Positions 62,634 to 64,000 of a stretch of DNA of 64,000 nt are shown one piece after another. The translations under genes were made by a program, and so were the position numbers. Under the pieces are notes generated by a model that searched no databases, was not told where the DNA came from, and saw only the letters and a list, made by a program, of their open reading frames with translations. The DNA comes from Crotophaga sulcirostris. Lineage: Eukaryota; Chordata; Aves; Cuculiformes; Crotophagidae. Positions within the stretch are counted from its first letter, which is position 1. Every line of letters starts with the position of its first letter. The stretch spans positions 1,462,753 through 1,526,752 of the forward strand of contig VYZB01000135.1 of assembly GCA_013397455.1 (NCBI GenBank), in the 5' to 3' direction.

Positions 62634-64000
62634 AGCCTGGTTTGCTTCAAAACAGCTATTGAGGGAGCTCAGGCAGTGCACCATTATACTCCCGCGCAGA
62701 ATGAAAATAAATTGCATCCTGACAGGATTCTCGGTAGTGGAGCATATCCTTCCCCCAACCATCCTCCCTGTACGTCTTGCTTTCCTATCCTCCCTCCCGC
62801 TTTCCCCCTCCCCTGCTTTTTGCTGCCCTCTTATCTGTCCTTTGCAGCCCCTCCCAAACAACAGGCAAAGGAGTGTGATGTTGGAGATGGTTTGCTAAAT
62901 GGACTTCTTTCCCCATGGAGCAGGTAGGGTCTGGTTTAAGCCCTGCTGCGCTGACTGGCACAGCGAGGGCCCTGGGTGGAAGGCACAGAAATGGCACATG
63001 GTTGCTGTGAAAACTGGGCACCGTGGCTGCTGATGGGGCAAGGAGAAATCAGGGGTACGAGCACAGCTTAAGTCAGTGCCTATAATAAGGAGCGTCTTGG
63101 CGTGGTCATGAAAATATCTGGGAGGAAGGGCTGCAGATATCTATTTCCTGCTAAATAAGAGGAAAAGGGGACCTTTGCTCCATCCCAGCCAAGACACAAT
63201 GGAGGGAGGGCATCCCCAGAGAGCTCATGCTATTACAGCCAAGATTTCAATAGACGCAGACTGGCTCATATTATTTCTCTGCTCTGCACCGTTCGCCTGT
63301 TGAAAAGTGAAGACAAGCGCGTGTGGGTCTGCGCCCTAATGGATGCCTGTAGCTGTGAGCTTGGGTGAACTGGGTGAAGAGCTTCCATTAGACTGCTTGG
63401 GTTATTGAAGGCATTGTACACACAGATGGAGGATATGATTTCAGATAGCATGGGAGTAGGGGGAAGAAACAAGCAAGAGTTTCATGTCACCTTTCTCTGT
63501 CTTGGCTACATCGTCTGTAAGCTTCGTGGGTGCTTCTGCTCACAATGCCTAGATCCATGAAGTGATCTGACGTGTGCTGCTAAAAGTGTGGCATCAGCAT
63601 TTTATTTTCTCTCTTCAGAGAAGGCCTTTATTCCCTGCCTCCTTTTTGGCTGGGAATTAAAGCTGCTTAAATTCTTTGCAAGAGTCCCCTGAATTGATGT
63701 GCATTATGTGCCTTGTGCTGCCAAGGAGACCTTATCCCCCTCCATTGCTTAGGGAGTTTCTCAGGAGTTCTGAAATGCTCGACCTGCTGGCAGAACATTA
63801 CTTTCTGTTATGATTTTATAGTGACTGTTGCACTTTCGGGAAGTTTTTCTTAAAAATACATTTACTGGAATCACATGACAATGAAAGAATCTGAGTTTGT
63901 ATTTTTTTTAAGCAAGTCTCTGGCCTGCATAAAGAAAAATAAGAAAAGGTGATTGAAAGGGCTCAGAAGTCAGATACAAAGGACCCAGAAGAATAATATG
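62634..64000. other. Intronic DNA to the window end, no recognised gene
   Basis: No exon recognised. The stretch 62660-62760 (TATACTCCCGCGCAGAATGA then AAATAAATTGCATCCTGACA) and 63060-63280 look compositionally like non-coding regulatory DNA, but nothing specific can be claimed. Confidence 0.5.

Overview
This window is vertebrate nuclear DNA, almost certainly from a bird. It contains CR1 LINE copies of the avian type in both orientations. One (minus strand) has the characteristic 3' end, a doubled TCATAGAA motif followed by GGTTTGGGTTGGAAGGGACC at 14443. The other is a plus-strand copy with a readable reverse-transcriptase C-terminus at about 11025-11685. There are also much older CR1/L3-like and MIR-like fragments and a decayed mariner transposon. 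No bacterial-type gene organisation is present, and most open frames are short and look like chance.

The one protein-coding exon I can identify is at 45090-45216 on the plus strand. It encodes the N-terminal segment of the ETS-family repressor ETV6 (TEL), corresponding to human ETV6 exon 2 (about residues 12-54). It has a strong pyrimidine tract and AG acceptor, a GTGAGT donor, and the same phases as the human exon (0 in, 1 out). The window can therefore be read as ETV6 intron 1 (1-45089), exon 2, and the first 18.8 kb of intron 2 (45217-64000). The coding part of exon 1 is not in the window. The CpG-rich first 150 bases are probably the downstream edge of the ETV6 promoter island. Exon 3, which starts the PNT/SAM domain, was not seen and should lie to the right.

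Intron 1 holds a low-complexity stretch (about 151-345), several MIR-like fragments, old CR1 pieces at about 8275-8770 and 13000-13200, the two younger CR1 copies, a possible 82-nt exon with good splice sites at 16242-16323, and inverted repeats at 26100 and 34565 in sequence that looks like non-coding regulatory DNA. A small CpG cluster lies about 120-240 bp upstream of exon 2. Intron 2 holds an old minus-strand CR1 (47249-47860), a MIR-like fragment, an assembly scar (a single N between two copies of the same sequence, 50775-50882), a 19-bp palindrome at 56115, the mariner pseudogene (59773-60809, minus), and two related ~130-bp segments about 8.2 kb apart (54330-54455 and 62503-62633).

No new multi-gene system is visible. 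The observations most worth a check are the paired intron-2 segments, the possible exon at 16242, the CpG cluster next to exon 2, and the inverted-repeat elements.
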